NCBI RefSeq assembly: GCF_000725805.1
Contig: NZ_KL647133.1
Coordinates: 186,001 to 250,000, forward strand
Direction: 5' to 3'
Length of the DNA: 64,000 nt
Source of the DNA: Streptomyces xanthophaeus
GTDB lineage: Bacteria; Actinomycetota; Actinomycetes; Streptomycetales; Streptomycetaceae
Below, piece by piece: positions 51,034 to 59,421 of this stretch. The notes under the pieces were generated by a model. It worked only from the letters and a program-made list of their open reading frames with translations. It made no database searches and was not told the origin of the DNA. The position numbers were made by a program, and so were the translations under genes. Each line of letters begins with the position of its first letter. Positions within the stretch are counted from its first letter, which is position 1.

Positions 51034-51933
51034 ATGCGATCCCTCGTGCTCCTCGACGCCCCGTCCAACCTCGGCCTGCGTCCGCCCGCGCCCGGCACCG
51101 TCCCCGGGGTCTACAAGCTGGCCGGCGCCCTGCGTGAGCAAGGCCTGCTCGGCCGGCTCGGGGCGCGCGAGGGCGGGGTCGTGGTCCCGCCGCGCTACGA
51201 CCGCGGCGACTGGCAGGAGGGCGACGGGGTCTTCCACGCCGAGGCCCTCGCCGCGTACACCGTCACCCTCGCCGACCGGATCGAACGCCACCTCAGGGAC
51301 GGGGAGTTCCCCGTCGTGCTCGGCGGCGACTGTTCGATCCAGCTGGGCGCCGCCCTGGCCATGCGCCGGCTCGGACGCTACGGACTGGCCGCGATCGACG
51401 GCTCCGCGGACTTCCGCCACCCCGGGAACGAAGCCGTGAACGGCCCCGTCGGCGCGGCCGGGGGAGAGGAGCTCGCCCTCTCCACGGGCCGCGGGCAGCC
51501 CGATCTCGCCGACCTGGAGGGGCTGGCCCCCTACCTGCGGGACGAGGACGTACGCCTCTTCGGCCTGCGGGACGGGGACGCCGACCTGGCGGAGCTGAGC
51601 GCGGCGGGCATCGCGGCGGCCACCGTGGGGGAGATCCGCGAACGCGGCGCGGGGCCGGTGGCGCGGGCCGCCCTGGAGGGACTCCACCCGCCGGTCACCG
51701 CCGGCTTCTGGGTGCACCTGGACGCCGACGTACTGGATCCGGCGGTGATGCCGGCCGTGGACAGCCCTGATGCCGGAGGCCTGATCCCGGACGAACTCGC
51801 CGAACTGCTCGGGGTGTTGGTGCGCTCACCGCGGTGCGTGGGGCTCAACGTCACCATCTACGACCCGGACCTGGACCCGGACGGGCGTGCGGGCGCACTG
51901 CTCGCCGACCTCGTCGCGGGCGCCTTCGCGTAA
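51034..51933 (+). CDS. Arginase/agmatinase-fold protein with altered metal site
   Basis: A 299-residue ureohydrolase-fold protein. Family blocks: APSNLGLRPPAPGTVPG, FPVVLGGDCSIQLGAAL, LAAIDGSADFRHPGNE and FWVHLDADVLDPAVMPAVDSPDAGG. Arginases bind two Mn with GGDH, DAHxD and DxDxxDP. Here the first histidine is Cys100, the middle histidine is Ser124 (Asp122-Gly-Ser-Ala-Asp126), while Asp229/Asp231 remain. One or both metals may be lost, so activity is doubtful or different. ATG with CAGGAT upstream, perhaps leaderless. Stand-alone. Confidence 0.85.
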   Translation: MRSLVLLDAPSNLGLRPPAPGTVPGVYKLAGALREQGLLGRLGAREGGVVVPPRYDRGDWQEGDGVFHAEALAAYTVTLADRIERHLRDGEFPVVLGGDCSIQLGAALAMRRLGRYGLAAIDGSADFRHPGNEAVNGPVGAAGGEELALSTGRGQPDLADLEGLAPYLRDEDVRLFGLRDGDADLAELSAAGIAAATVGEIRERGAGPVARAALEGLHPPVTAGFWVHLDADVLDPAVMPAVDSPDAGGLIPDELAELLGVLVRSPRCVGLNVTIYDPDLDPDGRAGALLADLVAGAFA

Positions 51934-52021
51934 CCCCTCGTACGTCCTTTGCGTAATCCTGACCGGTGGTGATCTGCGGAACCCCTGTGCACCGGCCGCC
52001 GTGGCGTGTTCCCTGTTCTTC

Positions 52022-53995
52022 ATGGCCACCACCGTCCGACGCGCCGTACTGACGCTCCCCGCCGCCCCGACCGGCCCCGAGAACCCCCTGCCCGCGCTGC
52101 GCGCACCCGACGGGGTGCACGTCCTGGACGAGCGTTCGCTCCAGGGGCTCCCGCGCGACATGGCACGGCAGATCGCGTACGGGCCGCTGCGCTCGCTGCT
52201 GCCCGTGCGGGTCGCCGACGGGTACCAGCGCGAGCGCACGGAACGGGAGTTCGACGCGGTCGTCATCGAGAACGCCCACCTGCGGGTCACCGTCCTGCCC
52301 GGGCTCGGCGGGCGCGTCCACTCCCTCGTGCACCTGCCCACCGGACGCGAACTCCTCTACCGCAACCCGGTGTTCCAGCCCGCCAACTTCGCCCTGAGCG
52401 GCGCCTGGTTCTCCGGCGGCATCGAGTGGAACATCGGCGCCACCGGCCACACCACCCTGTCCTGCGCCCCGTTGCACGCCGCGCTCGTCCCGGCTCCCGA
52501 CGGCGGCGTCATGCTGCGCATGTGGGAATGGGAGCGGCTGCGCGACCTGCCGTTCCAGGTCGACCTGTGGCTGCCCGAGGACTCCGCGTTCCTGTACGCC
52601 GGCGTCCGCGTGCGCAACCCGCACGAGCGGCCCGCGCCCGTGTACTGGTGGTCCAACACCGCCGTCCCGGAGGACCCGGGCACCCGGGTGCTGGCCCCCG
52701 CCGAGGAGGCCTGGCACTTCGGCTACGAGCGCACGCTGCGGCGGATCCCGGTACCCGTCTGGGAGGACGCGGACCGTACGTACCCGCTGCGCAGCGCGCA
52801 CCCGGCCGACTTCTTCTACGAGGTCCCGGGCGGGACCCGGCCCTGGATCGCCTCGCTGGACGCCGAGGGCCACGGGCTCGCGCAGACCTCCACGGACCGG
52901 CTGCGCGGGCGCAAGCTGTTCGTGTGGGGCGCGGGGGCGGGCGGTCGGCGCTGGCAGGAGTGGCTGACCGAGCCGGGCACCGGCGGCTACGCCGAGATCC
53001 AGGCCGGTCTGGCGCGGACCCAGCTGGAGCACGTACGGCTGGAGGGCGGGGCGGAGTTCAGCTGGCTGGAGGCGTACGGGCCGCTCTCGGCCGACCCCGG
53101 GGCCGTGCACGGAGCCGACTGGGCGGCGGCCCGCGCCGCGGCCGGCGGCGCGCTGGACCGCGTACTGCCCCGGGAGCAGGTGGACGCGGCCTACGAGGCC
53201 TGGCGCGGCCGCGCCGACACCGAGCCCGGCGAACGGCTGGCGACGGGATCGGGCTGGGGCGCGCTGGAGGTGCTGTGCGGGGGCCACAAGCTGCCCGGCA
53301 CCCCCTTCGAGGAGTCCACCCTCGGCGAGGAACAGGCGCCGTGGGCGCAGCTGTGGCGCACGGGCGTGTTCCCCGCGCCGAAGCGGGTGGCGCCGCCTGG
53401 ACCCAGCCTGGTCGCCGCGCACTGGCGGGACATGCTGGAGACGGCTCCGGCGGACCCCCTCACCGAATACCACCTGGGCGTGGCGCAGTGGCACGCCGGT
53501 GACGTGGCCCAGGCGGTGCGGAGCTGGGAGCGCGGGCTGGCCCTGGCCCCCTCGCGGTGGCCGCTGCTGCGCTGCCTCGCGGTGGCGGACGCCCTGGCAG
53601 GGGACCCGGCGCGGGCGGCCGACGGCTTCGCGGCGGCCTTCGAGGACCTGGCCGGGGAGAGCCGGGGCGGCGAGGCGTGGACGGCCGCGGAGTCCGCGCT
53701 GGGCCGGGAGGCCATGACGGCCCTGCTGGCCGCCGGGCGGCTGCCCCAGGCCCGCAGCGTCTGGGACCGGCTGCGGCCCGGCCTGCGCGAACAGGGCCGC
53801 TTCCGGCTGCTCGCGGCGCGGCTGCTGGCCGCGGAGGGGCATGTGGCGGCGGCCCGGCGGGTCTTCGAGGACGGCTTCGAGATCCCGGACCTCAGGGAGG
53901 GCGAGGAGACCCTCGCCGAGGCCTGGTCCGCCCTGACCGACCACCCGCTGCCGCCCCGCTACGACTTCAGCATGCGCCCGCCGAGCACCCCGTAA
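52022..53995 (+). CDS. DUF5107 protein with C-terminal TPR-like region
   Basis: A 657-residue protein. The first about 380 residues form a DUF5107/galactose-mutarotase-like beta-sandwich: VVIENAHLRVTVLPGLGGRVHSLVHLPTGRELLYRNPVFQP, ALSGAWFSGGIEWNIGATGHTT, YWWSNTAVPEDPGTRVLAP. The remainder is helical repeats (YHLGVAQWHAGDVAQAVRSWERGLALAP, LRCLAVADALAGDPARAADGFAAAFEDL), TPR-like. Proteins of this type accompany glycoside metabolism, but no sugar genes are near. Signal peptide absent. ATG at 52022; no clear Shine-Dalgarno. Confidence 0.82.
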   Translation: MATTVRRAVLTLPAAPTGPENPLPALRAPDGVHVLDERSLQGLPRDMARQIAYGPLRSLLPVRVADGYQRERTEREFDAVVIENAHLRVTVLPGLGGRVHSLVHLPTGRELLYRNPVFQPANFALSGAWFSGGIEWNIGATGHTTLSCAPLHAALVPAPDGGVMLRMWEWERLRDLPFQVDLWLPEDSAFLYAGVRVRNPHERPAPVYWWSNTAVPEDPGTRVLAPAEEAWHFGYERTLRRIPVPVWEDADRTYPLRSAHPADFFYEVPGGTRPWIASLDAEGHGLAQTSTDRLRGRKLFVWGAGAGGRRWQEWLTEPGTGGYAEIQAGLARTQLEHVRLEGGAEFSWLEAYGPLSADPGAVHGADWAAARAAAGGALDRVLPREQVDAAYEAWRGRADTEPGERLATGSGWGALEVLCGGHKLPGTPFEESTLGEEQAPWAQLWRTGVFPAPKRVAPPGPSLVAAHWRDMLETAPADPLTEYHLGVAQWHAGDVAQAVRSWERGLALAPSRWPLLRCLAVADALAGDPARAADGFAAAFEDLAGESRGGEAWTAAESALGREAMTALLAAGRLPQARSVWDRLRPGLREQGRFRLLAARLLAAEGHVAAARRVFEDGFEIPDLREGEETLAEAWSALTDHPLPPRYDFSMRPPSTP

Positions 53996-54509
53996 CGACG
54001 CGGCACCGGATCCGCTGCCGAAGCGGATGTCCGTCCGGACACCAGCCCCGGCGCGCCGGACCGAACGCCAGCCCCACCACCGGTCCCGGTGCCGGACGCC
54101 GCGTCAGACCTGCTGTCGGACCGCGCTCCGGGCCCCGAGCCGAACCCGCGCCGGCCCCGCGTAGACCTGCTGTCGGACCGCGCCAGGGCCCTGCTGCCGG
54201 GCCCGCGTGCGACCGCGGCGTGAGGCCGGGTGCGGGTCCCGGCGTGAGCCGGTGTCGGGCCCTGCTGTCGGACCGCGCTCCGGGCCCCGAGCCGAACCCG
54301 CGCCGGCCCCGCGTAGACCCGGTGTCGGACTTCGTGCCCGGCCCCGCGTGCGACCGCGGCGTGAGGCCGGGTGCCGGGCCCGGCACCAGCCCACGGCCCG
54401 GCCCCGCCGGACCGCCGTCAGGTCCGGGGTGAGGCCGGGTGTTGGGGCCCGGCGGCAAAGCTGCTGCCGGGCACCGCGCCAGCGGCTGGGCCCCGCGTCA
54501 GCCCCCGGG
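53996..54509. other. Gene-free, repeat-filled interval
   Basis: 514 bp between the DUF5107 gene and the methyltransferase stop. Open frames here translate only into Pro/Ala/Gly/Arg low-complexity sequence with no family resemblance and occur on both strands, so I call no gene. The content is the minisatellite described separately. Confidence 0.65.
54109..54374. repeat. Long GC minisatellite with a perfect 59-bp duplication
   Basis: A 59-bp sequence at 54109-54167 is repeated without change at 54261-54319 (offset 152), and a 32-bp one at 54202-54233 recurs at 54343-54374 (offset 141). The head CCTGCTGTCGGACCGCG appears a third time at 54166. More decayed copies extend to roughly 54040-54500. 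Confidence 0.9.
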
Positions 54510-55328
54510 TCAGGCGCGGCACAGGACCTCGCCGTTCAGGACCGAGAACCAGGCGTCCGGGTGGCTGCCCCAGGTGCGCCAGGCATCCGCGGCCGTCTCC
54601 AGGTCCGCGGGGGTCGCGTGTCCGCCCCGGGTGGCCACGTCCGCGTACGAGGAGGCCGTCGTGCGGTCCGCCCACAGCCCCGACCACCAGGCGATCTCCT
54701 CGGCGGTGGCGTAGCACCAGGCCGTCGCCGTGCAGCGGACGTCGGTGAAACCCGCTTCCCGGGCCCAGGCCGCCAGCCTGCGGCCCGCGTCCGGCTCGCC
54801 GCCGTTGGCACGGGCCACCCGGCGGTACAGGTCCAGCCAGCCGTCGAGGCCCGGCTCCGCCGGGTACCAGGTCATCGCCGCGTAGTCGGCGTCCCGCGCC
54901 GCCACGATCCCGCCCGGCCGGCAGACGCGGCGCATCTCGCGCAGGGCCCGCACCGGATCGCCGACGTGCTGGAGCACCTGATGGGCGTGGACCACGTCGA
55001 AGGAGTCGTCCGGGAAGTCCAGCGCGTGCACGTCCGCCGTGGCGAACTCCACCCCGTCCAGGCCCCGCTCGGCCGCGTACGCGCGGGCCTGTGCGACGAC
55101 GTCCGCGGAGGCGTCCACGGCGGTCACCCGGCCGCCCGGGGCGACCAGCTCCGCCAGGTCGGCGGTGATGGTGCCCGGGCCGCAGCCCACGTCCAGGACG
55201 GACAGGCCGGGCCGCAGCTCGGGGACCAGGTAGGCGGCCGAGTTCGCGGCCGTGCGCCAACGGTGCGAGCGCAGTACCGATTCGTGGTGGCCGTGCGTGT
55301 AGACGGCGGTCTCCTTGCTGGCTTCCAT
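54510..55328 (-). CDS. Class I SAM-dependent methyltransferase
   Basis: A 272-residue methyltransferase. Motif I is LSVLDVGCGPGTITADLAEL, motif II VTAVDASADVVAQARAYA, post-motif II VEFATADVHALDFPDDSFDVVHAHQVLQHV, and motif III MRRVCRPGGIVAARDADYAAM. It resembles the UbiE/menaquinone-type small-molecule methyltransferases; the substrate is unknown. ATG at 55328, with GAGGAGGGG upstream. Divergent from the TIGR03086 gene. Confidence 0.87.
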   Translation of the reverse strand: MEASKETAVYTHGHHESVLRSHRWRTAANSAAYLVPELRPGLSVLDVGCGPGTITADLAELVAPGGRVTAVDASADVVAQARAYAAERGLDGVEFATADVHALDFPDDSFDVVHAHQVLQHVGDPVRALREMRRVCRPGGIVAARDADYAAMTWYPAEPGLDGWLDLYRRVARANGGEPDAGRRLAAWAREAGFTDVRCTATAWCYATAEEIAWWSGLWADRTTASSYADVATRGGHATPADLETAADAWRTWGSHPDAWFSVLNGEVLCRA

Positions 55329-55520
55329 GGCCTGGCCCCTCCTCGTCGAAGCGTTGTCCCCACCGTAAAGGATCAGTTCGGCATATGAGACCTGCGTTTT
55401 GACATGTGGACGGCACCCTTGCGCGGCAAGGGGAGCGGGCGGGGCGGTGGCAGGGCCCGGTGGGTGCGAGGAGAGTGGGCGCAGGGGGTCGCACACCCTT
55501 TGTCAGAGGCGGTGGAGGTC

Positions 55521-56093
55521 ATGCCGGACACCCTGCTCGCACAGCACGCCGCGGCGCTGCGGCTCTTCGGCGAGCGCGTGCGCGCCGTCGCGGACGACCA
55601 GTGGGACGCGCCGACGCCGTGCACGGACTGGACGGTGCGGGACCTGGTCAACCACGTGACCGGGGAGCAGTTGTGGATCCCGCCGCTGGTCACCGAGGGC
55701 CGCACCGTGGAGGAGCTCGGCGACGCCTTCTCCGGCGACGTGCTGGGCGAGGACCCGGTCGGCGCCTGGGAACAGGCCTCGGCCGCCGCGCACGCCGCGT
55801 TCGGTGCCCCCGGGGTGCTCGACCGGACGGTCCGGCTGTCGTACGGGCCCGCACTCGGATCGGCGTACTGCTCGGAACTGACCGCCGACTGCGTCGTGCA
55901 CACCTGGGACCTCTCGCGGGGCATCGGCGCCGACGACCGGCTGCCGGACGGCCTCGTCGAGTTCTCCGTCAAGGAGGTCATGCCGTACGCCGACGGGCTC
56001 GCCGCGAGCGGCATGTACGCCGAGCCGCTGGAGATCCCGCCGGGCGCGAACGCCCAGACCCGGCTGCTCGCCCTCGTGGGCCGGAAGGGCTGA
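55521..56093 (+). CDS. TIGR03086 family (DinB/mycothiol-dependent) protein
   Basis: About 190 residues from the ATG at 55521; a GTG at 55512 in the same frame is also possible. DDQWDAPTPCTDWTVRDLVNHVTGEQLWIPPL is the maleylpyruvate-isomerase/DinB N-terminal pattern with the metal histidine, and CVVHTWDLSRGIGADDRLPDGLVEF is the second metal-site block. Members are thought to be mycothiol-dependent enzymes; the reaction is unknown. An AT-rich patch (AAATAATCGTATAAA near 56132) follows and may be the next promoter. Confidence 0.82.
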   Translation: MPDTLLAQHAAALRLFGERVRAVADDQWDAPTPCTDWTVRDLVNHVTGEQLWIPPLVTEGRTVEELGDAFSGDVLGEDPVGAWEQASAAAHAAFGAPGVLDRTVRLSYGPALGSAYCSELTADCVVHTWDLSRGIGADDRLPDGLVEFSVKEVMPYADGLAASGMYAEPLEIPPGANAQTRLLALVGRKG

Positions 56094-56197
56094 GGGGCCG
56101 ATACCGCCTCGACAACGGGCATACCGCACCAAATAATCGTATAAAGAGCAGGCTGGCGGAGTGGACGGAGCGGTGCGGACGCGGAAGGCGGGAACCG

Positions 56198-57424
56198 GTG
56201 GCGGGGATGCAGCGCACGACGGCGGAGGGGCGTGGTCCGGTCCGGTACGGTCCCCCCGCCCCCCAGCCCGGCCTGCCCGTGCTCCCCGAACTCCTTTCCG
56301 TCCTCGCCGCGGCCGCCGGGCGCTCCGCCCCCGAACCCCCCGGCGGAGGGGACCCCGTCCGCGAGGCCGCGTGCCGCTACTGGGGGCGGCGCGGCCTGGT
56401 GACCGCCCCCGAGGACGTGGCCGCCGGCCCCGGCGCTCCCGGTCTGCTGCTCGCCCTGCTCGGCGCGTACGGGGGCGACGTGCTGCTGCCTCGGCCCTGT
56501 CCCGCCTGGTGGACCCCGCAGGTCCGGCTGCTGGGACGGCGGGCCTACCACGTACCCACCCCGGCCGAATGCGGCGGCGTACCGGACCCGTACGCCCTGC
56601 TGGAGACCGTACGGCGGGTGCGGGCCGAGGGCGGCGACCCGCGCGTGCTGCTGCTGTCGGTGGCCGACGACCCCACCGCGACCGTGCCGCCGCCCGAGCT
56701 GCTGCTTGAGGCCTGCGAGGCCGCCGAGTCCGCCGGACTGTTCGTCGTCAGCGACGAGAGCTGGCGCGACACCGTGCACCGGCCGCACGAGACCCTCGTC
56801 CTGAGCCCGGCCGAGATGCTCCCCGACCGGGCGGCGGTCCTGGTCGACCTGTCGGGGGCGCTGCTGCCCGCGGGCTGGCCCGCCGCGGTGGTGCGTTTCC
56901 CCGCCACCCCGCGCGGGACCTGGCTGCGCGCCCGGACCCTCGACGTGCTCACCGCCACCGGCGCGCTGGTCGCCGGGCCCGTCGCAGGGGCCGCCGCGCA
57001 CGCCCTGGACGAACCCGACGCCGTCGCGGGACGTGCCTGGGCGGCCGCCGCCCTGCACGGGGTGGTGGCCGCCGCCGCCCACCGGGAACTGCTCGCGGTC
57101 GGGGCCCTGGCCCGGCCCCCGCAGGCGGGCCGTCACCTGTACGCCGACCTCGGCCCGCTACGCGCCGGACTCGCCAGGAACGGCGTCGGCGACGCCATGG
57201 AACTGGAGGACTGGCTCGGCGCACGCCTCGGTGCGCCCACGCCGGGCGGGCAGCGGTTCGCCGACGAACTGGGGGCGCTGCGCGTGCGCCTGTCGACCGG
57301 TCCGCTGCTGGGGGCCACCCCGGAGGAGCGGCTGGCCGCGCTCACGGCCACCGACCCCCTCGGCCTCCCGCAGGTACGGCGCTCCCTGGACCTCCTCGGA
57401 TCAGTCCTGGCCGGGCTGGCCTGA
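56198..57424 (+). CDS. Class I/II aminotransferase-fold protein without any lysine (probable pseudoenzyme)
   Basis: About 408 residues from the GTG at 56198 (or ATG 56207). The overall plan is fold-type I PLP aminotransferase: N-terminal REAACRYWGRRGL, then LLLALLGAYGGDVLLPRPCPAWW, LLLSVADDPTATVPPPELL at the usual NPTG site, and LFVVSDESWRD at the usual SDExY site. Where the family has Ser-Lys it reads VDLSGALLPAGWPAAVVRF, so the Schiff-base lysine is absent; indeed I find no lysine in the whole protein. It cannot work as a normal aminotransferase. It ends 28 bp before an MBL-fold hydrolase gene, presumably its operon partner. Confidence 0.8.
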   Translation: MAGMQRTTAEGRGPVRYGPPAPQPGLPVLPELLSVLAAAAGRSAPEPPGGGDPVREAACRYWGRRGLVTAPEDVAAGPGAPGLLLALLGAYGGDVLLPRPCPAWWTPQVRLLGRRAYHVPTPAECGGVPDPYALLETVRRVRAEGGDPRVLLLSVADDPTATVPPPELLLEACEAAESAGLFVVSDESWRDTVHRPHETLVLSPAEMLPDRAAVLVDLSGALLPAGWPAAVVRFPATPRGTWLRARTLDVLTATGALVAGPVAGAAAHALDEPDAVAGRAWAAAALHGVVAAAAHRELLAVGALARPPQAGRHLYADLGPLRAGLARNGVGDAMELEDWLGARLGAPTPGGQRFADELGALRVRLSTGPLLGATPEERLAALTATDPLGLPQVRRSLDLLGSVLAGLA

Positions 57425-57452
57425 TCCCCGACCGGTGAACGGAGACATCTCG

Positions 57453-58829
57453 ATGAGCGACCAGACGGAAGCCCCCGCCGCCGCGCTCGCGCCTGTGCCC
57501 ACCGCCCCGCTCGCGGCTGCGCCTGCCTCCGCACTGGCGCCTGCCTCCGCCGCCGCACCTGCGTCTGCCGCCGCCCCGTCTGCCCCCGTCGCCGCGCTCG
57601 CGCCTGCCCCGGTCACCGCGTCTGCGCCTGCCTCCGCCGCCGCATCGGCGCCTGTCTCCGCCGCGCTCGCGTCTTCACCTGCCCCCGCACTCGCGCCTGC
57701 CTCCGCCGCCGCGCTGGCGCCCGCCTCCGCCGCGTCCGAACTCGCCCCCGTCGCCGCGCCCGCCCGGGACCGGGCGGCTCCGCCGCGTCCGGGGGCCCGG
57801 GCGCCGGGTGCGGGCCCGGCTCCGGCGGCTCCGGCTCCCGACATGGCTCCGCCCCGGCCCCTCGGCGAGTTCCGCCGCTGGCCCCGCTCCTTCGCCGACC
57901 GGCTGACCACCCCGCTGCCCGGCGTCCGTGCCTTCGCCCGGCTGGCCCGCGAGGGAGCCTTCCGGCCCGCTCCCGAAGGGCTGCGCGGCATCCCGGACCT
58001 GCCGTACGAGCCCGCCCCGCTGCCCGCCGCGGCCCCCGGAACGGTGTGCGTCACCTGGGCCGGGCACGCCAGCTGGGTGATCCGGACCGGCGGGCTGACC
58101 GTCCTGACCGACCCCGTCTGGTCCCGGCGCATCCTCGGCACCCCGACCCGGATGACGCCCGTGGGCGTCCGCTGGGAGGACCTGCCACCGGTGGACGCCG
58201 TGGTCATCAGCCACAACCACTACGACCACCTCGACGCCCCCACCCTCAAGCGGCTGCCGCGCGGCACCGCGCTGTTCGTCCCGGCGGGCCTGGCCCGCTG
58301 GTTCAGGCGCCGCGGGTTCACCCGGGTCACCGAGCTCGACTGGTGGGAGTGCGCGGAACTGGACGGCGTGCGCTTCGGGTTCGTCCCCGCCCACCACTGG
58401 TCGAAGCGGTCCCTGACCGACACCTGCCGGAGCCTGTGGGGCGGCTGGACCCTCACCGACACCCGCAGCGCGGCACCGAGCACGGTCTACTTCGCGGGCG
58501 ACACCGGCTACGGGCACTGGTTCGGCGAGATCGGCCGCCGCCACCCCGGCATCGACCTGGCCCTCCTGCCGGTCGGGGCCTACGCCCCGCGCTGGTGGCT
58601 CAGCGACGTCCACGCCGACCCGGAGGAGGCCGTACGGGCCTGCCTCGACCTCGGCGCCCGGCGGATGGCACCCATGCACTGGGGCGCCTTCGTCCTGTCG
58701 GCGGAACCCGTCATGGAGCCCCTCCACCGGACGAGGGCCGCCTGGGCCCGCGCCGGCCTGCCCCGGGAAGACCTCTGGGACCTGCCGATCGGCGCCTCCC
58801 GGACCCTGGAACCGCAGGCCCCCGGCTGA
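57453..58829 (+). CDS. NAPE-PLD-like MBL-fold hydrolase with Ala/Pro-rich N-terminal extension
   Basis: A 458-residue protein. Residues 8-134 are almost only Ala, Pro, Ser, Val and Leu, encoded by imperfect tandem repeats. The core begins at about 137 (LGEFRRWPRSFADRLTTPL) and carries VTWAGHASWVI, LTVLTDPVWS, the zinc motif SHNHYDHLD (His254, His256, Asp258, His259), PAHHWSKRS, YFAGDTGYG and PMHWGAF. Relatives are NAPE-type phospholipase D and similar phosphodiesterases. ATG with GGAG 8 nt upstream. Confidence 0.87.
   Translation: MSDQTEAPAAALAPVPTAPLAAAPASALAPASAAAPASAAAPSAPVAALAPAPVTASAPASAAASAPVSAALASSPAPALAPASAAALAPASAASELAPVAAPARDRAAPPRPGARAPGAGPAPAAPAPDMAPPRPLGEFRRWPRSFADRLTTPLPGVRAFARLAREGAFRPAPEGLRGIPDLPYEPAPLPAAAPGTVCVTWAGHASWVIRTGGLTVLTDPVWSRRILGTPTRMTPVGVRWEDLPPVDAVVISHNHYDHLDAPTLKRLPRGTALFVPAGLARWFRRRGFTRVTELDWWECAELDGVRFGFVPAHHWSKRSLTDTCRSLWGGWTLTDTRSAAPSTVYFAGDTGYGHWFGEIGRRHPGIDLALLPVGAYAPRWWLSDVHADPEEAVRACLDLGARRMAPMHWGAFVLSAEPVMEPLHRTRAAWARAGLPREDLWDLPIGASRTLEPQAPG
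57484..57740 (+). repeat. In-gene repeats coding Ala/Pro linker
   Basis: GCGCCTGCCTCCGCCGCCGC occurs three times exactly (57537-57556, 57624-57643, 57693-57712), with many partial copies between. This probably expands and contracts by slippage. Confidence 0.85.
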
Positions 58830-58830
58830 C

Positions 58831-59289
58831 TCAGTGGTGCCAGGCCCGTCCGCCCACGTTGTGGACGAACCGCTGGAGCACCTTGAGGGCGATCAGGTAC
58901 TCCTCGTCGGAGATGCCCGCGTGCCGCTCGGCCCACAGGTCCTCCTGGAGGGCCGCCGCCCGGTCGAAGAACTCCCTGCCCTCGGGGGTGATCCCGAGGC
59001 GCCCCGAGGCGTCCTGGGTGATCCAGCCCCGGACGACGAGCGTGTCCGTCTCCTCGTCCAGTACGGCCTCGCCCACCGCGAGGTAGTTCCGCAGGACGGC
59101 GGTCACCTCGTCGCGGGTCTTCACCTCCGTGGCCGTCGCGACCTGGGCGAGGACCCACCACTGCGGCTGGGTGGTGCCCAGCTCGGCGAGTGCGGCCCGG
59201 GTGCGGCCGACGACCGCGTCGTAGGCGGCCCAGCTCCAGTAGCCGATGGGCTGCCGGATCAGTTCGGCGTCGTCGTGCGAGTACTCCAT
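58831..59289 (-). CDS. MarR-like winged-helix protein
   Basis: A 152-residue protein. GYWSWAAYDAVVGRTRAALAELGTTQPQWWVLAQVATA and the following helix pattern resemble MarR regulators, with a wing-like VVRGWITQDASGRLGITPEGREFFDRAA. The usual DNA-recognition helix is weak, so it could be a non-canonical relative. ATG at 59289. It stops 1 bp after the MBL gene stop (convergent). Confidence 0.7.
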   Translation of the reverse strand: MEYSHDDAELIRQPIGYWSWAAYDAVVGRTRAALAELGTTQPQWWVLAQVATATEVKTRDEVTAVLRNYLAVGEAVLDEETDTLVVRGWITQDASGRLGITPEGREFFDRAAALQEDLWAERHAGISDEEYLIALKVLQRFVHNVGGRAWHH

Positions 59290-59421
59290 GGTGGGTCCGC
59301 TCCGTTCGCTCCGCGCGGTTCGTGCGCTGCACAGGAGCCTAGGAAGTCAACCGCGGTTGAGGTCCAGCGCCGGGACGCGGCCGGAGCGTGACCTGCGGCG
59401 GGGTGCGGTCCGGCGGGCCGG

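Noticed and set aside
54040..54480. Repetitive open frames coding Pro/Arg/Gly peptides on both strands
   Set aside because: They merely translate the minisatellite; no start with Shine-Dalgarno and no codon preference separates one frame from the others.
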